From Chloroflexota bacterium (GTDB taxonomy: Bacteria > Chloroflexota > Limnocylindria > Limnocylindrales > CSP1-4): 15,522 nt of DNA. The notes under the pieces were generated by a model. It saw only the letters and a program-made list of their open reading frames with translations, searched no databases and had not been told where the DNA came from. Both the position numbers and the translations under genes were made by a program. The stretch spans positions 1 through 15,522 of the forward strand of contig JAJYJR010000064.1 in the NCBI GenBank assembly GCA_021789355.1, written 5' to 3'. Below, piece by piece: positions 1 to 6,723 of the stretch (within the stretch, counting starts at the first letter, position 1; the number at the start of each line of letters is the position of its first letter).

Positions 1-677
1 CGATCCAACGCGCGGCCGCGGATGCGCGGGAGCAGCTGATCGCCTGGGCCGGCGAGCTGCACGGCAGCCCCGAACTCGAGGTGGTCGAGGAACGCGGGGG
101 CGTGCGGATCGGGGATCGCCGCTACGACTGGTCACGGATCATCCAGGACTGGTTCGCGGCCGCTTCCGGTGAGGTGGTGGGCCGCGGCTACGTGCGGCGT
201 GAGGGCGTGACCGCGGAGGTGCCGCTCTTCTGGGAGGTCGCGGCGATCGGTATCGACGTCTCCGTCGACGAGGAGCTGGGCGAGATCCGGGTGAACCGCC
301 TCGCGACGGTCGGCGACGTCGGGTGCGCGATCAACCCGCAGCTCGCGGAAAGTCAGGACGTCGGCGCGGCGATGATGGGCCTCGGCGTGGCGCTCCGCGA
401 GGACCTGGTGTACGAGGAAGGCACACTGGTCAACGGCAACCTGTTCGAGTACCGGTTTCCACGCACGACCGACCTGCCCGAGATCCGCTCCGTCCTCGCC
501 CAGCGGGGCGACGGCGTCGGTCCGTACGGCGCGAAGGGGGGTGGCGAGGGGAGCCTCAACCCGGTCGCACCCGCGCTCGCCAACGCGGTCTACCAGGCAA
601 CCGGCGTCCGCATCCGCCAGGCTCCGCTGACACCCGAACGGGTCTGGCGGGCGCTCCGCGAGAGGCGGACGACGTGA
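1..677 (+). CDS. Xanthine dehydrogenase-family molybdopterin-binding (large) subunit, C-terminal part (set A)
   Basis: This is the last 224 codons of a large subunit whose start lies left of the window; the reading frame is open from base 3. The family binds the molybdopterin cytosine dinucleotide cofactor and hydroxylates ring carbons (or other electrophilic carbons) using water. The diagnostic C-terminal stretch YGAKGGGEGSLNPVAP is present, and its Glu (codon 546-548) corresponds to the catalytic base Glu of the KGxGE motif. The preceding segment with GCAINPQLAESQ and the closing PLTPERVWRAL are also typical. The stop codon overlaps the GTG start of the FAD subunit by 4 nt (GTGA), which indicates translational coupling in an L-M-S operon. 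The active-site loop that would separate CO dehydrogenase from other hydroxylases is outside the window, so the substrate is unknown. Confidence 0.93.
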   Translation, partial: IQRAAADAREQLIAWAGELHGSPELEVVEERGGVRIGDRRYDWSRIIQDWFAAASGEVVGRGYVRREGVTAEVPLFWEVAAIGIDVSVDEELGEIRVNRLATVGDVGCAINPQLAESQDVGAAMMGLGVALREDLVYEEGTLVNGNLFEYRFPRTTDLPEIRSVLAQRGDGVGPYGAKGGGEGSLNPVAPALANAVYQATGVRIRQAPLTPERVWRALRERRTT

Positions 678-1549
678 TCCGGCCGTTCCGCCTCCATCGG
701 CCCTCGACCGTGGAGGAGGCGATCGGGCTGGTGCAGGAGCTGCCCGAGGCGGCCGTCTACCGCGGCGGCACGGAGCTGCTCCAGGTCATGAAGATGGGCC
801 TGGCTCGCTTCCAGCACCTCGTGGACCTGAAGGGGATCGACGCCCTGCACGCCGTCTCCGTGCTGGACGACGGCTGGATCCGGATCGGGGCGGGCGTGAC
901 CCACCGGGACGTCGCGGCGTCGGCCGCCGTGACGGCCGCCTTTCCCGCCTTCGCCGTGCTCGAGGGCCGGATCGCCAACCCGCGCGTCCGGAATGTCGGA
1001 TCGCTCGGTGGGAACCTCTGTTTCGCGGAGCCCCATTCCGACCCCGCCACGTTCCTCCTCGCGATCGAGGCTCGTCTCGAGCTGCAGGGGCCGGACGGCC
1101 GGCGGACACTGCCGGTCGACGAATTCGTCACCGGGATGCTCTCGACCGATCTCCGGCCTGCCGAGCTGCTCCTCGCGGTCCTGCTGCCGCCGGTGGGGAC
1201 GGACGAGGTGACGGCCTACGATCGGCGAGCGTTCGTCGAGCGGCCCACCGCCTCGGTCGCCTGCCGGCTCCGGTTCGAGGACGAGCGGGTCTCCGACGCG
1301 AGGATCGCGGTGGGGGCCGTCGCCGACCGACCGGCCCTCGCGGCCGGGGCGGCCGGGGCACTGCGGGGCGTGCGCATCGGCGAGCTGGATGCGGCAACGC
1401 GCGCGCTGCCGCATGGTCTCGACCCGTCACTGCGGTTCGACGACGGTCCGACCATCTCCGCGGAGTACAGGGCGCACCTGGCGACCGTGCTCGCGCGGCA
1501 CGCGATCCTCGCTGCGGCGGAGGCACGAGCGGAGGCACGACATGGCTGA
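674..1549 (+). CDS. Molybdenum hydroxylase FAD-binding (medium) subunit (set A)
   Basis: This 291-residue protein matches the usual CoxM/XdhB-type length of about 280-300. It takes electrons from the [2Fe-2S] subunit onto FAD and passes them to an acceptor. The two FAD pyrophosphate motifs are visible: RGGTELL at residues 30-36 and NVGSLGGNLCFAEPHSDPA at about 107-125. A CO dehydrogenase flavoprotein C-terminal domain follows. The GTG start at 674 was chosen because it forms a GTGA overlap with the upstream stop and places the typical 'RPF.LHRPSTVEEA' N-terminus first; the frame is open further upstream, but that stretch lies inside the large-subunit gene. The end overlaps the next gene by 8 nt. 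Substrate specificity is set by the large subunit, not here. Confidence 0.93.
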   Translation: MIRPFRLHRPSTVEEAIGLVQELPEAAVYRGGTELLQVMKMGLARFQHLVDLKGIDALHAVSVLDDGWIRIGAGVTHRDVAASAAVTAAFPAFAVLEGRIANPRVRNVGSLGGNLCFAEPHSDPATFLLAIEARLELQGPDGRRTLPVDEFVTGMLSTDLRPAELLLAVLLPPVGTDEVTAYDRRAFVERPTASVACRLRFEDERVSDARIAVGAVADRPALAAGAAGALRGVRIGELDAATRALPHGLDPSLRFDDGPTISAEYRAHLATVLARHAILAAAEARAEARHG

Positions 1550-2039
1550 GTTCGCCGAGCGTCCGACGATGCCGGTCGCCCTGTCGGTGAACGGACAGCC
1601 GCGACGTCTCGTCGTGGAGCCCCGGGAGACGCTCGCGGAAGTCCTGCGCGACCGTCTGGGCCTGACCGGCACGAAGGTCTCCTGCGATGCGCAGGTCTGC
1701 GGCGCGTGCACAGTCCTGCTCGACGGCCTGCCGGTGAGCTCGTGCTCGTTGCTCGCCGTCGACGCGGACGGTCGCGCCGTCGAGACGGTCGAGGGCCTGG
1801 CGGACCCGGTGACGGGCCGCCTGTCGCCGCTGCAGCAGGCATTCATCGACCACGCTGCATTCCAATGCGGCTTCTGCACGCCGGGGCTCCTGCTCGCCGC
1901 GACCGCGCTGCTCCGCGAAACACCGTGCCCGAGCCGGGAGCGCGTAGTCGAGGCGCTCGAGGGCAACATCTGCCGCTGCACGGGCTACGCGCCCGTTGTC
2001 GAGGCGGTGCTCGCCGCAGCGTCCGAGCCCCGGACGTAG
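1542..2039 (+). CDS. Molybdenum hydroxylase [2Fe-2S] (small) subunit (set A)
   Basis: This 165-residue electron-transfer subunit carries two [2Fe-2S] clusters. The N-terminal plant-ferredoxin-type domain supplies Cys48, Cys53, Cys56 and Cys68 (CDAQVCGACTVLLDG followed by SSC). The C-terminal four-helix domain supplies Cys109 and Cys112 (FQCGFCTPG) and Cys144 and Cys146 (NICRCTGY). All eight ligands are present, so the subunit looks functional. The ATG at 1542 lies inside the end of the FAD gene (8-nt overlap) and follows GGAGGCACGAC, a usable ribosome-binding site. It is the last gene of the visible rightward operon; the next gene is convergent. Confidence 0.95.
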   Translation: MAEFAERPTMPVALSVNGQPRRLVVEPRETLAEVLRDRLGLTGTKVSCDAQVCGACTVLLDGLPVSSCSLLAVDADGRAVETVEGLADPVTGRLSPLQQAFIDHAAFQCGFCTPGLLLAATALLRETPCPSRERVVEALEGNICRCTGYAPVVEAVLAAASEPRT

Positions 2040-2047
2040 CCACTCTC

Positions 2048-2070
2048 GCCGCGGCCGAGTGAGCCGCGGC
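2048..2070. terminator. Possible hairpin between convergent operons
   Basis: GCCGCGGC at 2048-2055 is repeated at 2063-2070. Because the word is self-complementary, the two copies can form an 8-bp stem around a 7-nt loop, starting 8 nt after the stop of the [2Fe-2S] gene. A second repeated word, GCCGGCAG, occurs at 2069-2076 and 2083-2090. There is no U-tract, so intrinsic termination is only a possibility. The position between convergent genes supports it. Confidence 0.35.
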
Positions 2071-2143
2071 CGGCAGTCGCCCGCCGGCAGGCGCCCTTCG
2101 GCAGCCGTCCACTGGCAGGCGCTGCAGGCTCATCCTGGCCCGG

Positions 2144-3676
2144 TCAGCCCGCCGGCTCAGCCTGCCCGGTCGGCTCCGCGTCCGGTGATCGGGCCGAGGC
2201 CGGCGACTCGAGGATCCAGCCGAAGCGGGCGCGGGCGACACGCGCGCGCTCCGGCGTCAGCACTGGCTCCGGGAAGCGGCCGCGCCACTCCCAGGGCCGC
2301 GTCGCGTCGATGATCGCCCGCGAGTTGAGCCCCCGAGCGTCGGGGTGCGCCGCCTGGTCAAGGGGCCCGGCCCACCCGCGCCGGACCAGGGCCGTGTCGC
2401 GCGCCGGGTCGGTACGCGTCGCGATCGCCCACCAGACTTCGCGCATGTCGTAGATGTCGATGTCGTCGTCCACGACGACCGTGTAGCGGCCGAGGTAGGC
2501 GACGCCACCGGCCTGGCTGGCGACGATCCCGGCCTGCGTCGCGTGGCCCGGGTAGGCCTGGCGGATCGCGACGACGACGAGCCCCCGATTCCCCGCCTCG
2601 GGCGGGATCCAGACACCGGTCACCTGGGGGACTCCCGCCCCCTCGAGCTGGCGCCGGACCACCGACGAGCGCAGGTAGGCGCCGAAGCGGTTGTCCTCGT
2701 GGGGCGGCTTGCCCTGAGGACAGCCGAGGATGATCGGGTCGTCCCGGTGGTAGATCCGCTCCACCGTGATCACCGGGGCGTCCATGACGCGCTCCGAGTA
2801 GTAGCCGTATGCCTCGCCGTAGGGTCCCTCCGGCCGCCGTTCGAGCGGATCGATGAAGCCCTCGATGGCGATCTCGGCGTGCGCCGGGATCGGCAGGCCG
2901 GTCACCTCGCCGCGGACGACCTCCACGGGCGCGCCGCGCACGGCCCCCGCCCAGCCGAACTCGCTCATCCCGTAGGCGGGCGCCTCCGAGCACGCGGCGA
3001 TGAAGAGGAGCGGGTCCGACCCGACGACGACCACGATCGGCACGCGCTGCCCGCGGTCGAAGTACCGCTCGCGGATGATCCGACCGTGCTTCCCCGGACT
3101 GATGTAGACACCCAGATGGTTCCGGTCGAACACCTGGTTGCGATACGTCCCCGCATTGACCCAATCGGAATCGGGGTCGCGGAGGATGTTGATGCTGGCG
3201 GTCCCGATATACCGCCCGCCGGCCCTCGGATGCCAGACCGGCGCGGGGAAACGGGTGAGATCCACGTCCTCGCCGCGCAGGACGTTCTGAAGGATCGGAC
3301 CATCCCCGACCTCACGAGGCGGCAGTGGCTGGAGTCGACGCAGGGTCTCGGACCAGAAATGGAGCAGCGATTCGTGCGAGACGGTCGCGGGATCGAGCCC
3401 CAGCGTGATGGCCTGGCGCGCCAGGGACCCGTTGCAGTTGACGACCACCCGGCCACCGGGGAAGCCCGGGATCTCGTCGAAGAGGACACAGGGAGCCCGA
3501 TCCGCGTGATCCAGCATCTCCGCGATCGCGCCGATCTCGGCCTCGGACGATGCGCCCTGGACGGACCGGAACTCGCGCTCGGGCAGCTCCGCCCGAACCA
3601 GGTCGAGCCACTCGCGCAGGCTCGCGTACCCCGCGGTTCGTCGCTCCCCGACTTGGCTGTGCCCTCCGGCAGTCAT
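2144..3676 (-). CDS. UbiD-family prenylated-FMN-dependent (de)carboxylase
   Basis: This 510-residue protein belongs to the UbiD superfamily, which reversibly decarboxylates aromatic, heteroaromatic or alpha,beta-unsaturated acids with prenylated FMN and a divalent/K+ metal site. The catalytic Glu-Arg-Glu set appears complete: Arg179 in VNAGTYRNQ, and Glu283 and Glu288 in EGPYGE (spacing 5, as in Fdc1). Other family landmarks are RYIGTASINILRD, YISPGKHGRII and GYYSERVMDAPVITV. The ATG at 3676 is preceded by GGGAGACGGGAGC, a good ribosome-binding site; the frame is open further upstream but runs into the divergent coxG gene. No UbiX flavin prenyltransferase gene is in the window, so the cofactor must be made elsewhere. 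The substrate is unknown; the neighbours suggest a heteroaromatic carboxylate (inference). Confidence 0.93.
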   Translation of the reverse strand: MTAGGHSQVGERRTAGYASLREWLDLVRAELPEREFRSVQGASSEAEIGAIAEMLDHADRAPCVLFDEIPGFPGGRVVVNCNGSLARQAITLGLDPATVSHESLLHFWSETLRRLQPLPPREVGDGPILQNVLRGEDVDLTRFPAPVWHPRAGGRYIGTASINILRDPDSDWVNAGTYRNQVFDRNHLGVYISPGKHGRIIRERYFDRGQRVPIVVVVGSDPLLFIAACSEAPAYGMSEFGWAGAVRGAPVEVVRGEVTGLPIPAHAEIAIEGFIDPLERRPEGPYGEAYGYYSERVMDAPVITVERIYHRDDPIILGCPQGKPPHEDNRFGAYLRSSVVRRQLEGAGVPQVTGVWIPPEAGNRGLVVVAIRQAYPGHATQAGIVASQAGGVAYLGRYTVVVDDDIDIYDMREVWWAIATRTDPARDTALVRRGWAGPLDQAAHPDARGLNSRAIIDATRPWEWRGRFPEPVLTPERARVARARFGWILESPASARSPDAEPTGQAEPAG

Positions 3677-3723
3677 GCTCCCGTCTCCCGGACGCGGCGC
3701 CCCGAATGCCGCCGTTCTCGCCA

Positions 3724-3753
3724 AGGATAGCTGCGGTACACTGCGGTATGCAA
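3724..3753 (-). promoter_or_regulatory. Candidate leftward promoter of the UbiD gene
   Basis: Read leftward, TTGCAT (3753-3748) can serve as -35 and TATCCT (3729-3724) as -10, separated by 18 bp, followed by about 40 bp to the start of the UbiD gene. The -35 lies exactly inside the shared operator-like element. This assignment rests only on hexamer similarity. Confidence 0.4.
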
Positions 3754-3757
3754 CGCC
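3735..3757 (+). promoter_or_regulatory. Operator-like element, site 1 (ubiD/coxG divergent region)
   Basis: The element contains GGTACACTGC directly followed by GGTATGCAAC, two related 10-bp units one helical turn apart. It carries the core GTATGCAA (3746-3753) that recurs at sites 3 and 4. It overlaps the -35-like hexamer of the leftward UbiD promoter and a -10-like TACACT (3737-3742) facing coxG, so a bound protein could control both genes. Binding by the window's GntR regulator is inferred from recurrence at 12022-12044 next to that regulator's own start. Confidence 0.55.
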
Positions 3758-3772
3758 CGGAGGAGTGAACCG

Positions 3773-4252
3773 ATGATCGTCGACCAGCAGAGCGTGATCC
3801 CCGTGCCGGCAGACCGCGCGTGGGCATTCATCGCGGACATCCCCTCCATCAGCACGTGCCTCCCCGGGGTCGAGGAGTTCGCACCGGCCGGCGAGGACGC
3901 GTACGCCGGGGCGCTGCGGGTGAAGGTCGGGCCGATCGCGGTACGCCTCCAGGGCCGGCTCCGCGTCGTGGAGCGCGACGACGAGCACCGGACATCGCAC
4001 CTCGAGCTCCAGGCCACCGAACGACGCATCAACAGCACGGTCAACGCCCGCGTCACGCTGACGCTGGCGCCCCTCCCGGGTGACGCGACCGAGCTGCACG
4101 TCCACACGGAGGCCTCGATCCTGGGGAAGCTCGGCGAGTTCGGCCAGGCCGTCATGCGGCGCAAGGCGGACCAGATCATGGCCGAGTTCGTGGCGAACAT
4201 GGCGCGCAAGATCTCGGCGTCGACGGAGGGGGCGAGCGGGTCCGGTTCCTGA
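3773..4252 (+). CDS. coxG: CoxG-like SRPBCC-fold protein (first copy)
   Basis: This 159-residue protein belongs to the CoxG (carbon monoxide dehydrogenase subunit G) branch of the SRPBCC/START-like fold. CoxG proteins accompany molybdenum hydroxylases; in Oligotropha CoxG anchors the enzyme to the membrane. The N-terminal pattern VPADRAWAFIADIPSISTCLPGVEEF and the late helix KLGEFGQAVMRRKADQIMAE are characteristic. The usual C-terminal hydrophobic anchor is absent: the protein ends in a short Ser/Gly tail. A strong ribosome-binding site GGAGG (3759-3763) lies 9 nt before the ATG. The gene diverges from the UbiD gene and shares operator site 1 with it. Its exact job here (enzyme assembly, substrate handling or docking) is not known. 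Confidence 0.85.
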   Translation: MIVDQQSVIPVPADRAWAFIADIPSISTCLPGVEEFAPAGEDAYAGALRVKVGPIAVRLQGRLRVVERDDEHRTSHLELQATERRINSTVNARVTLTLAPLPGDATELHVHTEASILGKLGEFGQAVMRRKADQIMAEFVANMARKISASTEGASGSGS

Positions 4253-4265
4253 CCGGCGGGCGCGG

Positions 4266-4293
4266 GCCGACGCGGCGGCATCGTCGCCTCGGC
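4266..4293. terminator. Possible bidirectional hairpin
   Basis: Between the convergent coxG and luciferase-like genes, GCCGA (4266-4270) pairs with TCGGC (4289-4293), and GGCG pairs with CGCC inside it after a 3-nt bulge. This gives about 9 bp of stem with a 7-nt loop. There is no U-tract on either strand, so this is only a candidate. Confidence 0.3.
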
Positions 4294-4302
4294 GTCCACC
4301 CT

Positions 4303-5193
4303 TCAGCCGAACGCCGGGAGGACGTGCGTCGCCAGCGCCTCGACCTGGGCCAGCGACGGCACCTGCGGGAAGAGGACCAGCTCATCCAACCCGAGCGGCT
4401 CGTGCCGCCCGACCCACTCAGCGATCGCCGCGGCCGACCCGTGCTTCACCAGCTCCTCGGGGGGTCGCGCGGTTCCCTTCGGGTAGTAGCGCGCCGTCTG
4501 GCGCACCGCCTCGTCGAGCTCATTGCGGCCGCCCACGGCGACATACGCGATCCGTCCGATCGTGAACTGCGACTTGCCGTACTCCGCGGCCCAGGCGCGC
4601 ACCCGCTCGACCACCGGCCCGATCGCCTCCGGCTCCGGCGCGGCACCGATGAGGAAGCCGTCGCCGAGCTTCACCGCCCGCCGGACGCCCGCCTCGTTGG
4701 TGGGCACGGCCCCGATGAGGATCGCGGGTCCGGGGAGCTGCACGGGTGCCGGCCCCACCGGGCCGAAGTCCCGCGTCGTCGAGGCGTGCGCCTCCGCCCA
4801 GACCTCCCGGATCCGGCCCAGCTGGGCGCGGAACCGGCCCACGCGGTGGGCCATCGACACCCCGTACACCGCGTAGTCCTCGGCCCGCCCGCCCAGCCCT
4901 ACGCCGAGCACGAAACGCCCGCCGGACAGCCGATCGATCACGGCCGCCTGCTTGGCGACCATCGTCGCGTCGCGGATCGGCAGCTGCAGGATCGTCGTCG
5001 CGAGCCGCGCGCGGGTCGTCACCGTCGCGACGGCGGCGAGGCAGGCCAGCGGATCCCACATGTCGTAGTCGGGGTGGTCGAGGGTCGCGAGGGTGTGGAA
5101 GCCGGCCTCGTCGCCGAGGCGGGCCCAATCGAGAAGGAGCTGCCGATCCAGCCCGTGCGGCAGCGCGTTGGGCAGCCCGAGTCCCAGCTTCAT
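4303..5193 (-). CDS. Luciferase-like (LLM class) flavin/F420-dependent oxidoreductase
   Basis: This 296-residue TIM-barrel protein belongs to the bacterial luciferase-like superfamily, which uses FMN or F420 for monooxygenation or hydride transfer. Visible marks are the N-terminal KLGLGLPN strand, DEAGFHTLATLDHP, and the signature SGGRFVLGVGLGG at about residues 90-102. The ATG at 5193 begins the conserved first strand and follows GAGCGGAG; the frame is open for 32 further codons upstream, but these overlap the previous gene. The gene lies 11 nt after the asparaginase-like stop and is the last of the six-gene leftward operon. FMN versus F420 cannot be decided from sequence alone. A ring-oxygenating or ring-reducing role in a heterocycle pathway is inference from context. 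Confidence 0.85.
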   Translation of the reverse strand: MKLGLGLPNALPHGLDRQLLLDWARLGDEAGFHTLATLDHPDYDMWDPLACLAAVATVTTRARLATTILQLPIRDATMVAKQAAVIDRLSGGRFVLGVGLGGRAEDYAVYGVSMAHRVGRFRAQLGRIREVWAEAHASTTRDFGPVGPAPVQLPGPAILIGAVPTNEAGVRRAVKLGDGFLIGAAPEPEAIGPVVERVRAWAAEYGKSQFTIGRIAYVAVGGRNELDEAVRQTARYYPKGTARPPEELVKHGSAAAIAEWVGRHEPLGLDELVLFPQVPSLAQVEALATHVLPAFG

Positions 5194-5204
5194 CTCCGCT
5201 CGCC

Positions 5205-6206
5205 TCAGTACGTGTCGAAGATGCGCTGGACCTCGTCCGGGTCGGATGTCCGGGCGAGGGCGAGCCGCAGGAGGATCCGTGCCTTCCACGGCTGCAGGTT
5301 GTCGCAGGCGACCCAGCCCTTCCGCCGAAGCCCCGGGCTGCGCACCACGCGGCCCGACCCGACTCGCGTTCCCTGGCAGATCAGCACCCCGGCGTCGTGG
5401 GCTCGGTCCAGGGCGGCCATCTCGCCCGGCGTGGGCCGCCCCGCCCCGGTGCCGGCACTGATGAGGGCGCGGGCGCCGGCGGCCACCGAGGCGTCGATCA
5501 TGGTGCCGTCGGCGCCCAGGTACGAGACGACCAGGTCGACGCGCGGCAGTTCCTGCAGGGCGTCGACTTGGAACTCGGTGGCGAGAGTGTGCGGGCGGTA
5601 CGGGCGGTGGTAGTAGACGACCCGGCCGTCCGCGTCGGCATAGCCCAGCGGCCCCAGGTCCCGGCCCTGGAAGGTCTCGACCCGGTAGGTGGCCGTCTTG
5701 GTGACGTCGCGCGCGCCGTGAATCGCGTCGTTCAGGACCACGAGGACGCCCATGCCGGAGGAGGCGGGGTCCGCCGCCACCCGTACGCCGTTGAGGAGGT
5801 TGAGGTAGCCGTCCGCGCTGATCGCCGATGAGGGGCGCATCGCTCCCACAACGACGACGGGGCGGTCGGTTTTGAGGGCGAGATGGAGCAAGTACGCCGT
5901 CTCCTCCAGCGTGTTCGTGCCGTGGGTGATGACGACCCCGTCCGCGCGGTCGGCCTCGAAAAGGCCGTGGATCGCCCGCACCAGGTCGAGGAGGTCGGCG
6001 TCGGTGATGGCCTGGCTCGGGAGCCGCCGGAACGGGACCTCCTCCACGTCCGCGACCGACCCGAGCTCCGGCACGCGGCCGACGAGCTCGCCGTCGTCGA
6101 GCCGCTTGCCCGCCTCGAGGTACCAGGCCAGGTCCAGGCGGTCCACGCCGACCGAGTCGATCGTGCCGCCGGTGAAGATCAGCGCTACGCGCTTCCGCCG
6201 CTCCAT
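5205..6206 (-). CDS. Asparaginase/glutaminase-fold amidohydrolase
   Basis: This 333-residue protein aligns along its length with L-asparaginases (AnsA/AnsB family). The first catalytic motif FTGGTID (Thr12 nucleophile), the substrate-site LPSQ (about 62-65), GAMRPSSAISADG (121-133) and the catalytic Lys170 in DVTKT are present. The second motif reads ITHGTNTLEETA: Thr97 is kept, but the Asp that normally follows (Asp90 of E. coli AnsB) is Asn98. No signal peptide is visible, so it should be cytoplasmic. A perfect AGGAGG ribosome-binding site lies upstream. It sits in an operon with a Mo hydroxylase rather than with amino-acid genes, so an amide intermediate of ring cleavage is a plausible substrate (inference). 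Plain asparaginase activity remains possible. Confidence 0.85.
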   Translation of the reverse strand: MERRKRVALIFTGGTIDSVGVDRLDLAWYLEAGKRLDDGELVGRVPELGSVADVEEVPFRRLPSQAITDADLLDLVRAIHGLFEADRADGVVITHGTNTLEETAYLLHLALKTDRPVVVVGAMRPSSAISADGYLNLLNGVRVAADPASSGMGVLVVLNDAIHGARDVTKTATYRVETFQGRDLGPLGYADADGRVVYYHRPYRPHTLATEFQVDALQELPRVDLVVSYLGADGTMIDASVAAGARALISAGTGAGRPTPGEMAALDRAHDAGVLICQGTRVGSGRVVRSPGLRRKGWVACDNLQPWKARILLRLALARTSDPDEVQRIFDTY

Positions 6207-6249
6207 GGTGCCGCTCCCTCCTGGGTGTCCTTTCGCGCAGGTCGAGCGA

Positions 6250-6723
6250 TCAGCTCGAAGCCGCCGTCCCGGCCAGGGAACGGACCGCCGCGATGACCGC
6301 GGAGTACGTGCCGCAGCGGCACAGGTTCCCGCTCAGGTAGTCCCGGATCGCGGCCTCGGACGGCGCGGGATCCTCGGCGAGCAGCGCCTCCGTGGCCATG
6401 ATCATGCCGGGGGTGCAGTAGCCGCACTGGAACGCCTGCTGCTCCAGGAACGCGCGCTGCACGCGATCGAGCTCCCCATCAGAGGCGAGTCCCTCGACGG
6501 TCGCCACGGCGTGCCCCTCGACGTTCGTCGCGAGGGTCAGGCACGAACTCACCGGACGGCCGTCCAGGAGCACGGTGCAGGACCCGCAGACGCCGACCCC
6601 GCATCCCTCGCCTGCGCCGTGCAGCCCGAGATCGTCGCGCAGCAGCTCCAGGAGGGTCTGGTTCGCCTTGATCGCGATCTCGCGGGAGCGGCCGTTGACC
6701 TTCGTCACGATGACCCGCTTCAC
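6250..6723 (-). CDS. Molybdenum hydroxylase [2Fe-2S] (small) subunit (set B)
   Basis: This 157-residue protein has two [2Fe-2S] domains. The ligands are Cys41, Cys46, Cys49 and Cys61 (CGVGVCGSCTVLLDG then SSC), and Cys100, Cys103, Cys135 and Cys137 (FQCGYCTPG and NLCRCGTY). The last motif is CRCGTY rather than the more common CRCTGY seen in set A; both cysteines are kept. It starts with GTG at 6723, overlapping the large-subunit stop by 4 nt (GTGA). It would relay electrons from the Mo centre to the FAD subunit. A 43-nt gap separates it from the asparaginase-like gene downstream. Confidence 0.95.
   Translation of the reverse strand: MKRVIVTKVNGRSREIAIKANQTLLELLRDDLGLHGAGEGCGVGVCGSCTVLLDGRPVSSCLTLATNVEGHAVATVEGLASDGELDRVQRAFLEQQAFQCGYCTPGMIMATEALLAEDPAPSEAAIRDYLSGNLCRCGTYSAVIAAVRSLAGTAASS

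Noticed and set aside
323..673. N-terminal extension of the set A FAD subunit
   Set aside because: It is Arg-rich low-complexity sequence overlapping the large-subunit end in another frame. The GTG at 674 gives the normal family N-terminus.
2345..3730. A 461-codon plus-strand open frame opposite the UbiD gene
   Set aside because: It has no family features and mirrors the codon bias of the UbiD gene, whose catalytic residues are all present.
4324..5613. A 429-codon plus-strand open frame spanning the luciferase-like and asparaginase-like genes
   Set aside because: It crosses two well-supported genes on the other strand, and its composition is that of a shadow frame.
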